DNA of 64,000 nt from Allotamlana fucoidanivorans (lineage in GTDB: Bacteria > Bacteroidota > Bacteroidia > Flavobacteriales > Flavobacteriaceae). The stretch is from assembly GCF_006265225.1 (NCBI RefSeq), contig NZ_VDCS01000005.1:124001-188000 (forward strand). Direction: 5' to 3'. Positions 33,023 to 41,953 of this stretch are shown here, in pieces. Position 1 is the stretch's first letter, and every line of letters starts with the position of its first letter. A program made the position numbers and the translations under genes. The notes beneath the pieces are model-generated. The model saw only the letters and a program-made list of their open reading frames with translations, did no database searches and had not been told where the DNA came from.

Positions 33023-34546
33023 TTATTTTTCGGTCCAATAATCCATCACAACAGCATCAGCAAAAAAAGGCGCATAATTATTAATTAAGGCTATATGGGC
33101 TTCGTGAAACAAATATTGCTCTCTGGCATGTTCATCTTTAAAAGTAATCACAAAAGAATGTGTTAATCCTTTATCATGACCTTCAGTACTATCATTCACT
33201 CCCCATTCAAATTTAGCTATTGCTGGTATTTTATTCTTAAGATCAACAAAGGCTTGCACTGCTTCTTCTACTTTTTCCTTCGGAGCATCTTCCTTATATT
33301 TAAGATGAACAATATGTTTTAGTTCCTGACCTGTTCTATCAATTTTAGGGGACACTTTATAACTTACAACTTTTCTTAAATCAGATCGAAAAGACCCTGC
33401 AATTAAAAAATTGTCTTCTCCGATGCTATGGGATTTTAAGCCATAGTATATAGAAAAACCTGTTTCTAAGTAGTTAATAGGTGTAAGATTTCCGGCTTTA
33501 TCAAGTTTACAAAGTTGGATGCTTGCATCATCTCTAGTTCCTACCGCAAAAACAGCTTCTTCACCGTTGTTTGAAACCATTTCAATTCTTGTTTGTCCCT
33601 GAAGCCTGGTTGTTTCGTCATCCTTTAAAATAGTATGTTCCACCAATGCTCCTTTGTTATCGACCTTAAATACAGTTACGGCATCACCATGATAAACAAA
33701 ATTTGGTCTTTTTATAAAACCATTACGCTTATAATACTTATGGTGTCTGTGGCCAACCACCACATAGTAATTATCTCCAAGCTTGGCTCCAGTAACAGGA
33801 TACGTACCTGTTAAATACCTGTTTGTAGTATTATCTCCAATATTGTTAATATTTTTAAAGGTGCCATTGTTGTACACTCTAAAACTACTTATACCATTAT
33901 CTTGAAATCCGCCAGTATATAGATACGTTTTTCCTTTTATGTTGTGCACGTACATCCCAATAATACCATCGGTAAATATGGTGTCGTCATCCTTCATGGA
34001 TTGTACATGGGTTAATTTTCCATCATCTTCAATTTTAAATGAACTTAGTCCTGGCGTATCCTCTAAACCTCCTACAAATAGGTATGAATCAGATTTCATA
34101 TGAATAACCTGTAAGGTTATGGCAACGGCAAGATGGGTTTCATCAGTATCTTCAACCAAAGCTACACGCTCTAAGGAGCCGTTATCTAAAATCTTGAATG
34201 TTTCAATAACATTACCATATTTATTGGCTACAAAAAGAAAATCGGTACCATTAATATTATCTGCTACCATGCCTCGCGCCGGCCCTTTTTGCTTGTACAG
34301 TTCGTGTTTGCTAATTGGGGTAAGTATACCCTCCTTATCTATTCTGTAAACATCAACGTCGCCAATGCCACCTGCATAAACGTAATGAACGCCTCCTTTT
34401 TCATAACTGGTAACGGAAACGGTATTGGTACCAGAAATACTTTTAAAATCTTTTCTGTAAAGCATCAAATTGTCGGCATCTTGCCCAAAACACAAGTGAG
34501 TTAATACTATTACAGCCAATAAGATTGCTTTTTTAATGCTATTCAT
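33023..34546 (-). CDS. Secreted beta-propeller protein with C-terminal Dabb domain
   Basis: 507 residues. The signal peptide (MNSIKKAILLAVIVLTHLCFG) is followed by about 380 residues of repeating blades (HYVYAGGIGDVDVYRIDKEG, FLFVANKYGNVIETFKI, YLFVGGLEDTPGLSSFKIEDDGKL, KTYLYTGGFQDNGISSFRVYNNG) like lactonase propellers. The last ~100 residues are a stress-responsive Dabb domain (LKHIVHLKYKEDAPKEKVEE, THSFVITFKDEHAREQYLFHEAH). This combination is unusual. The role is unknown; the flanking SDR and HbpS-like genes suggest oxidation or binding of a small organic compound. Confidence 0.8.
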   Translation of the reverse strand: MNSIKKAILLAVIVLTHLCFGQDADNLMLYRKDFKSISGTNTVSVTSYEKGGVHYVYAGGIGDVDVYRIDKEGILTPISKHELYKQKGPARGMVADNINGTDFLFVANKYGNVIETFKILDNGSLERVALVEDTDETHLAVAITLQVIHMKSDSYLFVGGLEDTPGLSSFKIEDDGKLTHVQSMKDDDTIFTDGIIGMYVHNIKGKTYLYTGGFQDNGISSFRVYNNGTFKNINNIGDNTTNRYLTGTYPVTGAKLGDNYYVVVGHRHHKYYKRNGFIKRPNFVYHGDAVTVFKVDNKGALVEHTILKDDETTRLQGQTRIEMVSNNGEEAVFAVGTRDDASIQLCKLDKAGNLTPINYLETGFSIYYGLKSHSIGEDNFLIAGSFRSDLRKVVSYKVSPKIDRTGQELKHIVHLKYKEDAPKEKVEEAVQAFVDLKNKIPAIAKFEWGVNDSTEGHDKGLTHSFVITFKDEHAREQYLFHEAHIALINNYAPFFADAVVMDYWTEK

Positions 34547-34574
34547 AATATATGTCTTTCTTAAATGTAGTCTG

Positions 34575-35063
34575 TTAATCTAAAATCACTTGTGCCCCAG
34601 CTGTAGCAATTGCTCTATCTTGTTCAATAGTACCGCCACTAACACCTATAGCTCCAATAACCTTACCTTCTTTATTTTTGATAGGCAACCCTCCCGGAAA
34701 GGTCATTAACCCACCATTTGAATGCTCTATGTTATAAATAATACCCCCGGGTTGGGTTAATTCTCCTAGCTTTCCTGTATCAATATTAAAATACCGTGCT
34801 GTTTTTGCTTTTTTTATGGCAACATCAATACTACCTAAGTAGGAGTCATCCATTCTAATAAACGCTTTTAAATTCGCTCCAGCATCGACTACTGCAATAT
34901 TAACCAAAACATTATCGGTTTCGGCCATTTTCTTTGCTTCTAAAAGAACTTTTAAAGCTTCTTCATGAGAAATATCACTACTTATTTGACCATAGGTTAC
35001 GTTTGTTAAACCGATGAGTGCCACAATAAGCACCAACATTTTGAATTGTTTTAGTACGTTCAT
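34575..35063 (-). CDS. GlcG/HbpS family heme-binding-like protein, secreted
   Basis: 162 residues from ATG 35063 (MNVLKQFKMLVLIVALIGLTNVTYGQ, signal peptide). The longer frame adds an unlikely leader. The GlcG/HbpS (DUF336) domain is clear: LLEAKKMAETDNVLVNIAVVDAGANLKAFIRMDDSYLGSIDVAIKKAKTA and GGLPIKNKEGKVIGAIGVSGGTIEQD (in parts). Such proteins bind heme or small organics and often accompany oxidoreductases. It lies 28 bp upstream of the propeller-Dabb gene. Confidence 0.88.
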   Translation of the reverse strand: MNVLKQFKMLVLIVALIGLTNVTYGQISSDISHEEALKVLLEAKKMAETDNVLVNIAVVDAGANLKAFIRMDDSYLGSIDVAIKKAKTARYFNIDTGKLGELTQPGGIIYNIEHSNGGLMTFPGGLPIKNKEGKVIGAIGVSGGTIEQDRAIATAGAQVILD

Positions 35064-35154
35064 AATTAATTGATTTATAATTTCAGTGCAAAGTTTACAA
35101 ATGAAATTGATAAAATAGTTGAACTTGTTCAACAGTGTGTATAAGCTGTCTTTT

Positions 35155-35727
35155 TTAAGTACTCTTTTTAAATTTACTTAAAAATTCATGGGTTACCCCC
35201 AAATAGCGTGCAATTTGTTTATCCGTCAGTTTTGAAGCAATATGAGGATAAGTGTTAATAAAATACTGATAGCGTTCTTTCGCGGTTAAGCAATGATTAC
35301 GAATTAAGCGCCGTTGCCACGCTACCAAAGCCTTTTGAGACATCACCCTAAATAACTTTTCTATAACAGGAAGTGACTCATATAATGATAGTTTATCTTG
35401 CCTATCTATGAGAAGTACCTGACTGTCTTCTAAAGCTTGAATATTTAATTGGGAAGGATTTTGATTCATGAAGCTATCAATATCCATGAGCCACCAGTCT
35501 TTGGCTGCAAAGTATAAGGTGTTTTCGTTTCCTTTTTTATCTATTGTAAATACTCTAAAGCAACCCTCTAGAACAAATCCTTCAAACTTGCAAATCTCAC
35601 CTTGTGATATTAGAAAATCCTTCTTCTTAATAGTGGTCAAAGAAAAGTGCTTACAAAACGTCTCAAGGTCTTTAGCATCAATCTGAATATTTCTACGAAC
35701 ATTGTCTTTTAGAAGCTGATCAATCAT
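35155..35727 (-). CDS. Crp/Fnr family transcriptional regulator
   Basis: 190 residues. The cyclic-nucleotide-binding-like domain (about 20-125, KKDFLISQGEICKFEGFVLEGCFRVFTIDKKGNENTLYF) is followed by a short C-terminal helix-turn-helix (about 150-188, KLTDKQIARYLGVTHEFLSKFKK). It has no Fe-S cysteine set like FNR. It is 91 bp upstream of the HbpS-like gene on the same strand and probably regulates the four-gene run. The HTH is of the reduced type common in Bacteroidetes Crp homologues. Confidence 0.88.
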   Translation of the reverse strand: MIDQLLKDNVRRNIQIDAKDLETFCKHFSLTTIKKKDFLISQGEICKFEGFVLEGCFRVFTIDKKGNENTLYFAAKDWWLMDIDSFMNQNPSQLNIQALEDSQVLLIDRQDKLSLYESLPVIEKLFRVMSQKALVAWQRRLIRNHCLTAKERYQYFINTYPHIASKLTDKQIARYLGVTHEFLSKFKKST

Positions 35728-35813
35728 TTACGAGTAAAAATTTTCCAGAAAATTACTAATTTTTCTGAACATGACACGTCTTGTTTTACAACACAACTTT
35801 AATTTAAAACAAC

Positions 35814-35847
35814 AAAAAAGCAGGATTAAAAACCCTGCTTCTTTTAT
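35814..35847 (-). terminator. Intrinsic terminator of the 1152-residue gene
   Basis: AAGCAGG and CCTGCTT form the stem around ATTAAAAA, with a T-run on the minus strand, about 30 bp past the stop. Confidence 0.8.
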
Positions 35848-35872
35848 AAACACTATATAGCTAAACACAAAT

Positions 35873-38800
35873 TTAACTCGCTTTTTTAAATAGTGGGTCA
35901 GCACCAATGGTTCCAACCAATTCACTTAGATAGGCGTCAGATTTTACTTTTTCATATGAAGCCTTTACACTATTCAGACGACTTTCAATATCCATTTCCT
36001 TAACCAATTCGCTATTTACAGAATTTGATATGAAACCTTCAAGGTATGCGATTTGAGATTCATGGAATTTAATGTCTTTTTGCTGTTTTATTGCTAAACG
36101 CTCTTTATACCAATCACTATTCAATACAGCTTCGCGTGTAAATTGCTGGCGTAATTCAGGATCGCTAATATCTTTACCCTCAAAATGCCCATAAGCCATA
36201 ATGTGTAATAAGATTTGAAGTGGAGGAATTGCAGCCTCAACACTTCCATCTTCGAAATAATTTCGTGCTACTTTAGTTTGGGCTTCAACAATATTGTTAA
36301 TACCATCAACATAGTCTTCCATGCCTTGAAGTTCTGGCTTGAGCATACGCTCACTAAATACCGCTGTAGGTTCATCAAATATGCGGTTTAAGCATAATAA
36401 GTTAAACATTCTGGTAATTCTATATCCTAATCGACTAGCCAATACTTTTTGCCCTTCGTATTCAAAATCTTCAAGTTTTTCCAAAGATCCGTTGTTCATA
36501 AGGTTTTTAGGATCTCTGTCATCAGGTGTCATTCTTGCCCAGATTTCAGGAATTAATAAACTCACATCATGGTCAATTTTGTTTTCAGCACCAACATAAC
36601 CGGCAGCCGTACTAAAGCCGTTAGATTCTGTTAAGATATGTGATAACAGTGCATTATTTAAGTCTGTTGTTGGTGTTAGCATATTAAATGGTGCTTTGGT
36701 TAAAGCTCCTTCAGAACCAGCACCAGTTGTTGAAGGCGATTTTCCCGTTAAACTACAAATAAAGTCCATGAACAATTCAGGGGTTTCTTGGTAGTGAATA
36801 GGGTTGTACACGGCAAGAGGTCTAATACCATTTGCTTTATCAACAGGGTTGTTTCTTCTGCCAGGTAAAACGGCATTTACAACATGAACGACTGGGTTTT
36901 CTGGTTCAATTTTTCTATGAAGCCTTACACCAATATCTGCAATATAAGAAGCTTCGGTTTCTTCATAGAATCTATTTGGCTCTAAATAACGTGGATTTTT
37001 AGTTGGCAAACCATCTTCAATAATTCTTGGGTGTGACGGTAACACAAATTGAATGTCATCACTTTCATTATTGATGATATCTAGAATGAAGTCCTTAACA
37101 GGCTGTGTATATTTATCAAAATTAATCGTGTCTTCATAGATGTCAATAGCATCTTGTTTGGTCAACATCTCATAGTTTGTCAAGAACCTTCCATTTGAAA
37201 TTATATCTAATTCTGCACCTTTATCATAGCCTCTTACAATAGCTTCATCTGGTCTTTGGAACAAATGTGCCTCACAGTTTGTAAGTACTTTTACGCTAGG
37301 GTTTGTATACTCTGGGTTTAAATCTTTTAACTGTTGTCTTGGTAAGGTTATTGAGGCAGAAATATCATCTTCTGTTTGAATTTTTTCACTGGCAGCAAAG
37401 TCTGAACGCAACTTGTTTAGCATCCAAGTGCCTTGTTGATTAAACCCAATACGCACATAACTACCAACTACAGGATTGTTATTATAAATCAATGATGTTC
37501 CTTTTACTCCGTTAACAATTTCAACAGACATCATATCTTTCCAGTTTAAGTTTCCACCATGTGCTTGTCTGAATAATCGTTTTACAAACAAAACTAATGA
37601 ACGGATATGGACAGGAATATTCTCTAGCCATTCGTTAAATTCATCAGAGTTTTCTTCTGAAGGTGTTAAGAGTTTTACAACAGAACCTAAAGTTCTATCT
37701 TCACTTAGGAACGATCTTGATTTTTTTCTGTTAGGATCTTTTACTCTCCAACGTGTAGAATAATCAAATTCAATAATTTCATCCGCTTTTTTAAAGTCTT
37801 CTTCTATATTATGAATATTAAATGTACTGTAAGTGATAGCGTTTTGCATAGATTTTGAAATCTCTGATTTTCCACCACCAGAAACGGTACAAGGTTTGTG
37901 GCAAAATACCCCTTCTGGAAAAGTTTCAACAATACGCCATAAATTGATGGTCTTATGCTTTTCAAGCTTTAGTTTATTACCAGAAGGATGTACATAGGTT
38001 TTAAAAGGCGATAAGGTCAACGCTTGTGTTTCACCATTGTATTCCCAGGTAATATTGTTAGTGTTAATATTAAAATACGCTGATTCTGGTAAATAAACAA
38101 TGTTCGTATACTTTTTATCAACCGCATAGTTTTCAGGTTTTATTTCAATGCGATCCGCTAACAGTCTTTTTACATCTTCAAAGGAGTGGTTGAGTCCATA
38201 AACTTCAGAATAATCAGCACCATTTACCGTGTCACCCATAATACGTCTTGCGTAAGCTATGGCACCTCCAGCATGTTCTTCTTCTAATAAACCATAAAGG
38301 TTTGCAGAGTAGCTAATCTGGGTCTTTATCTCTTTTTTAGAATAGCCATAGTAGTTGTCAGCAATGAGCGTAACAACAACACCACGTTCATCTCTACAGG
38401 TTAGTTTGAACGCAGAACCATCATTGTAGTACTCATTTTCATCCTGCCAGCACATACCATCTTTTCTTTGGCGTTCTGTAGCAACATCAAAATGTGGCAG
38501 ACCAACATCTTTCTTTTTTAGTTTTAAAAGTTGTGGTGCTAAAATAATACAACCTGTATGGCCAGTCCAGTGTTCTGGGTCTAGAGCTGCATCATTATGA
38601 GCTAAATTAGGATCACCAGCGTTACCAAAAATATTCTCCACAAAATCAAGATTACTCACTAAGTTGCCCGGAGCAAAAAAACGAACCTCTAATGATTTTT
38701 CTGAAACAACACCTTTTACTTCTGGACAAACCACAGGTCGTAATAACATAGAGACCATAGTTTTTGCTTTGTCTTCTTGACTTGAAGTGAATGGTAAGGT

Positions 38801-39331
38801 ATTCATCTCATCAGAAGGATTAAAAGCTGCATTCAAAAAGTGTGCAAGCACCACTCTTGGTACTTCTTTTTTGTCTAGAGGAACAGGCAAAGGACCTTCT
38901 ACAATATGAAATGTGCCTTTTGTTGTTCTCTTGTCATGTAAGGGATTGTTTAAAATTCCTTGTTTTAAACGGCTAGATGTTACTAAATCACTTTTAAACG
39001 AATTTCCATCTGGCGGTAAGCTAATTTCTCTAGCTTGTCCTTTTTTCGATAAGATTAACGTGTTATTTGGTAATTTATATGATTTATCAACAGAAACGTC
39101 TTTTAGGTAGTCATCAATAAAATTTTGAATCCTTAAATCTGCAGGAGCTTGGTGTTCTGACAAGAGTCTAGATTTTTCTCTAAGACTCATAATTAAAGCT
39201 CTTGTGGATTTTTCAAATTCAGGATCACAAAATTTTTGGTCACTACTGGCTTTATCTTTAAAAGTTGGCTGTCCTAAAGCAGCAAGTTGCAAATTGACGA
39301 ACTGAATAATGTCTTTTCTTGATTCTTCCAT
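35873..39331 (-). CDS. Large conserved protein, candidate PPi-type phosphoenolpyruvate carboxykinase
   Basis: 1152 residues with no signal peptide or membrane segment. Two glycine-rich loops are visible: CTVSGGGKSEISKSM near residue 485 and SLTGKSPSTTGAGSEGALTK near residue 860. Other conserved-looking blocks are HWTGHTGCIILAPQLL and VVHVVNAVLPGRRNNPVDKANG. The size and loops fit what I recall of the PPi-dependent PEP carboxykinases of Propionibacterium and Entamoeba (about 1100-1200 residues), which interconvert oxaloacetate and PEP with pyrophosphate. I could not align it, so the enzyme name is tentative; it is certainly a real gene. It is monocistronic with its own terminator. Confidence 0.5.
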   Translation of the reverse strand: MEESRKDIIQFVNLQLAALGQPTFKDKASSDQKFCDPEFEKSTRALIMSLREKSRLLSEHQAPADLRIQNFIDDYLKDVSVDKSYKLPNNTLILSKKGQAREISLPPDGNSFKSDLVTSSRLKQGILNNPLHDKRTTKGTFHIVEGPLPVPLDKKEVPRVVLAHFLNAAFNPSDEMNTLPFTSSQEDKAKTMVSMLLRPVVCPEVKGVVSEKSLEVRFFAPGNLVSNLDFVENIFGNAGDPNLAHNDAALDPEHWTGHTGCIILAPQLLKLKKKDVGLPHFDVATERQRKDGMCWQDENEYYNDGSAFKLTCRDERGVVVTLIADNYYGYSKKEIKTQISYSANLYGLLEEEHAGGAIAYARRIMGDTVNGADYSEVYGLNHSFEDVKRLLADRIEIKPENYAVDKKYTNIVYLPESAYFNINTNNITWEYNGETQALTLSPFKTYVHPSGNKLKLEKHKTINLWRIVETFPEGVFCHKPCTVSGGGKSEISKSMQNAITYSTFNIHNIEEDFKKADEIIEFDYSTRWRVKDPNRKKSRSFLSEDRTLGSVVKLLTPSEENSDEFNEWLENIPVHIRSLVLFVKRLFRQAHGGNLNWKDMMSVEIVNGVKGTSLIYNNNPVVGSYVRIGFNQQGTWMLNKLRSDFAASEKIQTEDDISASITLPRQQLKDLNPEYTNPSVKVLTNCEAHLFQRPDEAIVRGYDKGAELDIISNGRFLTNYEMLTKQDAIDIYEDTINFDKYTQPVKDFILDIINNESDDIQFVLPSHPRIIEDGLPTKNPRYLEPNRFYEETEASYIADIGVRLHRKIEPENPVVHVVNAVLPGRRNNPVDKANGIRPLAVYNPIHYQETPELFMDFICSLTGKSPSTTGAGSEGALTKAPFNMLTPTTDLNNALLSHILTESNGFSTAAGYVGAENKIDHDVSLLIPEIWARMTPDDRDPKNLMNNGSLEKLEDFEYEGQKVLASRLGYRITRMFNLLCLNRIFDEPTAVFSERMLKPELQGMEDYVDGINNIVEAQTKVARNYFEDGSVEAAIPPLQILLHIMAYGHFEGKDISDPELRQQFTREAVLNSDWYKERLAIKQQKDIKFHESQIAYLEGFISNSVNSELVKEMDIESRLNSVKASYEKVKSDAYLSELVGTIGADPLFKKAS

Positions 39332-39472
39332 GATATAAAAATTACTTACAGAAACTCTGTAATTAGAATTACTCTACAAATTTACCAACCAGAAAAAGTA
39401 AAAAACCTGTCAAAAGTCAGTCTTACCAATATTTTTTAAAGAAAACGTTTGCGTAAAAAAAGAAGTGATAGT

Positions 39473-39681
39473 TTATTTAGAAACATTTAAACCTGTAACA
39501 TCTAATCCTGTGATTAACAAATGAATGTCATGTGTGCCTTCATAGGTAATCACGTTTTCAAAATTCATCATATGGCGCATGATACTGTATTCTCCTGTAA
39601 TACCCATACTGCCTAATACTTGTCGGACTTCGCGCGCAACAGTTATGGCCTTGTCTACATTGTTGCGCTTCGCCATAGAGA
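39473..39681 (-). pseudogene. Duplicated 3' fragment of the acyl-CoA dehydrogenase gene
   Basis: The 67 codons at 39473-39676 match the last 67 codons of the gcdH-like gene at 40665-41843 with 8 substitutions. Both end in a stop after GLDVTGLN plus three residues. Similarity stops abruptly near 39681, within a few bases of the internal Met. There is no start, FAD-binding or substrate region, so it cannot be functional on its own. The frame is intact, indicating a fairly recent duplication or ongoing gene conversion. Confidence 0.88.
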
Positions 39682-39701
39682 GGCTTTAGAAATTATGCGC
39701 T

Positions 39702-39711
39702 GTCACTTATA
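39702..39711 (+). repeat. Direct repeat GTCACTTATA, left copy
   Basis: The 10-mer occurs here and at 40641-40650, bracketing the lipoprotein gene between the gcdH fragment and the intact gcdH gene. Confidence 0.5.
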
Positions 39712-39765
39712 TATTTGTAATAAAATTCCGCTACTTTTGTTTAAATTTTCAAATTGATAAATTAA

Positions 39766-40641
39766 ATGAAAAGACTGTTTTTATTATTGATTCTATTTAT
39801 GTCATGTGATAACAACTCTGATGATGGAATAGTTATTCCCGAACCCCCACAGAAACTACTTAATTCTATATCATTTGATGATGAAACCAATATTGATAGT
39901 CTGTTCTATGAAAAAGGCAGATTAGTTCTTAAGAAAGAATATGTTGGATCTGATTTTGTGGATTACAATACGTTTTATACGCGTAATGATACAGGACAGT
40001 TGCTTAAGGTTTCATATATGCATTCTTCTAGCACAGATCCGAGTTTTGTAAAGGATTATACTTATTACACTAACGGGAACCTTAAAACAATCAATAGATC
40101 AGCGAGTTATACGTATGATATATCTAACCAGTATTTCTCATATCAAGGGAGTCAGATTTTAATAAGGGTAAATAATGAACAGGAGGCAAGTATCATTGCT
40201 AATTTAGATTCCAAAAACAGAATTAAAGAGGTTCTGTTTAAAAAGAGTAGTTCCAACGCATTCTACAAAGGGAAGCAGTACTTTTATAATGAAGCGGGTA
40301 ATGCCTATAAAATTATAGTGCAATCATCGGAACACGCAAATATTGTTGAATATAATTATGAATTTGATAATGCTGAAAATCCCTATTTATCTCTGGACAC
40401 CGACTTACCTAATGGATTAACCCTTAATGTAGTGGAGTCTTTGGCCTTTCATGATAACTACTGGGAACCACGAGAATACCATCTTCCTTTTTTCAGTAAA
40501 AATAATGTGGTAAAATATTTTACCTCCAATTCTAGTAGCGATTACTATTATACATACACTTATAACGAGGACAACTATCCTATAGGTATTAAATACGAAA
40601 ACTTTTTTAATAAGCCAACATTACTTCTGGATTACAAATAG
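39766..40641 (+). CDS. Hypothetical lipoprotein with YD-like repeats
   Basis: 291 residues. The lipoprotein signal MKRLFLLLILFMSCDNN is short and clear. The mature part has repeated antiparallel strands with aromatic-rich turns (YTYYTNGNLKTI, KQYFYNEAGNAYKI, YTYTYNEDNYPIGIKY), like the RHS/YD-type or DUF4595-like lipoproteins of Bacteroidetes. No enzymatic motif. It lies inside a duplicated gcdH segment and is flanked by 10-bp direct repeats, suggesting it arrived with or after the rearrangement. Confidence 0.75.
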   Translation: MKRLFLLLILFMSCDNNSDDGIVIPEPPQKLLNSISFDDETNIDSLFYEKGRLVLKKEYVGSDFVDYNTFYTRNDTGQLLKVSYMHSSSTDPSFVKDYTYYTNGNLKTINRSASYTYDISNQYFSYQGSQILIRVNNEQEASIIANLDSKNRIKEVLFKKSSSNAFYKGKQYFYNEAGNAYKIIVQSSEHANIVEYNYEFDNAENPYLSLDTDLPNGLTLNVVESLAFHDNYWEPREYHLPFFSKNNVVKYFTSNSSSDYYYTYTYNEDNYPIGIKYENFFNKPTLLLDYK

Positions 40642-40650
40642 TCACTTATA
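40641..40650 (+). repeat. Direct repeat GTCACTTATA, right copy
   Basis: Second copy of the 10-mer at 39702-39711. Its first base is the last base of the lipoprotein stop codon. Confidence 0.5.
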
Positions 40651-40664
40651 GCAACCGAATGTTA

Positions 40665-41843
40665 CTACTTAAACGCATTTAAACCCGTAACATCTAATCC
40701 TGTGATTAATAAGTGGATGTCATGTGTGCCTTCATAGGTAATCACACTTTCTAAATTCATCATATGGCGCATGATGCTGTATTCTCCGGTAATACCCATA
40801 CCGCCTAATACTTGTCGGGCTTCGCGCGCAATAGTTATGGCCATGTCTACATTATTTCGTTTTGCCATTGAGATTTGCGCAGACGTGGCTTTTCCTTCAT
40901 TCCTCAACACGCCTAATCGCCAGGTTAGCAGTTGAGCTTTTGTAATTTCGGTAATCATTTCTGCTAACTTTTTTTGCTGAAGTTGAAACTGCCCAATAGG
41001 TTTCCCAAATTGTTCACGTTCCTTACTGTAGCGCAAGGCGGTGTCATAGCAATCCATAGCCGCACCTATAGCGCCCCAAGCAATGCCATATCGTGCTGAG
41101 TCAAGACACCCCAAAGGGGCACCAAGTCCAGATTTTTTAGGCAGTAGATTTTCCTTAGGGATTTTTACATTATCAAAAATAAGCTCTCCAGTAGCTGAAG
41201 CTCTTAACGACCATTTATTATGGGTTTCAGGGGTTGAAAAACCAGTCATACCACGTTCAACAATGAGCCCATGAATACGACCTTCTTCATTTTTAGCCCA
41301 AACCACAGCAATATTGGCAAAAGGCGCATTACTTATCCACATTTTAGCACCATTGAGCAAATAATGGTCACCTTTATCTTCAAAATGCGTCATCATTCCG
41401 GCAGGATTGCTGCCATAATCGGGTTCAGTTAAACCAAAGCAGCCTATCCATTCTCCTGAGGCCAATTTGGGCAAGTATTTTTTGCATTGCGCTTCTGTAC
41501 CATATTTCCATATGGGATACATCACCAATGAGGATTGTACAGAAGCCGTACTTCTTATTCCTGAGTCACCGCGTTCTATTTCCTGCATGATTAAACCGTA
41601 TGAAATTTGATCAAGACCAGCCCCACCATATTCTTCAGGAATATATGGGCCAAATGCGCCTATATTAGCCAGCCCCATTAATAATTGTTTTGGAAACGTT
41701 GCTTTTTGGGCGTAGTCTTCAATTATTGGAGACACCTCACGCTTTACCCATTCACGAGCCGCAGTTCTTACTAATTTATGTTCTTCAGTAAGGAGTTCGT
41801 CTAGGTTATAATAATCTGGAGATTCAAATAAATCGGGTCGCAT
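40665..41843 (-). CDS. Acyl-CoA dehydrogenase, glutaryl-CoA dehydrogenase-like
   Basis: 392 residues, the normal length for GCDH. Acyl-CoA dehydrogenase blocks are clear: GAFGPYIPEEYGGAGLDQISYGLIMQEIERGDS, CFGLTEPDYGSNPAGM, KMWISNAPFANIAVVWAK, REQFGKPIGQFQLQQKKLA. The catalytic Glu is expected in TYEGTHDIHLLITG. The RSTASVQSSLVMYPI stretch and TYEGTHDIH favour glutaryl-CoA dehydrogenase of lysine/tryptophan breakdown. It oxidises and decarboxylates glutaryl-CoA to crotonyl-CoA with FAD. Its 3' end is duplicated at 39473. Confidence 0.88.
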   Translation of the reverse strand: MRPDLFESPDYYNLDELLTEEHKLVRTAAREWVKREVSPIIEDYAQKATFPKQLLMGLANIGAFGPYIPEEYGGAGLDQISYGLIMQEIERGDSGIRSTASVQSSLVMYPIWKYGTEAQCKKYLPKLASGEWIGCFGLTEPDYGSNPAGMMTHFEDKGDHYLLNGAKMWISNAPFANIAVVWAKNEEGRIHGLIVERGMTGFSTPETHNKWSLRASATGELIFDNVKIPKENLLPKKSGLGAPLGCLDSARYGIAWGAIGAAMDCYDTALRYSKEREQFGKPIGQFQLQQKKLAEMITEITKAQLLTWRLGVLRNEGKATSAQISMAKRNNVDMAITIAREARQVLGGMGITGEYSIMRHMMNLESVITYEGTHDIHLLITGLDVTGLNAFK

Positions 41844-41953
41844 ATCAAAATCACTTTAACTAATGTTTAATAATAAAAAACAGAAAAACTATTAAAATTA
41901 TAACAATAAAACCTTTCTGCTTCTCAAATTTACATTATTATTAGCGAGTTCAA

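Noticed and set aside
39473-39676. Functional 67-residue protein
   Set aside because: It corresponds only to the end of an acyl-CoA dehydrogenase, starts at an internal Met and lacks cofactor-binding parts.
39702-40650. Transposon bounded by GTCACTTATA target-site duplications
   Set aside because: No transposase or terminal inverted repeats lie between the copies; the content is one lipoprotein gene.
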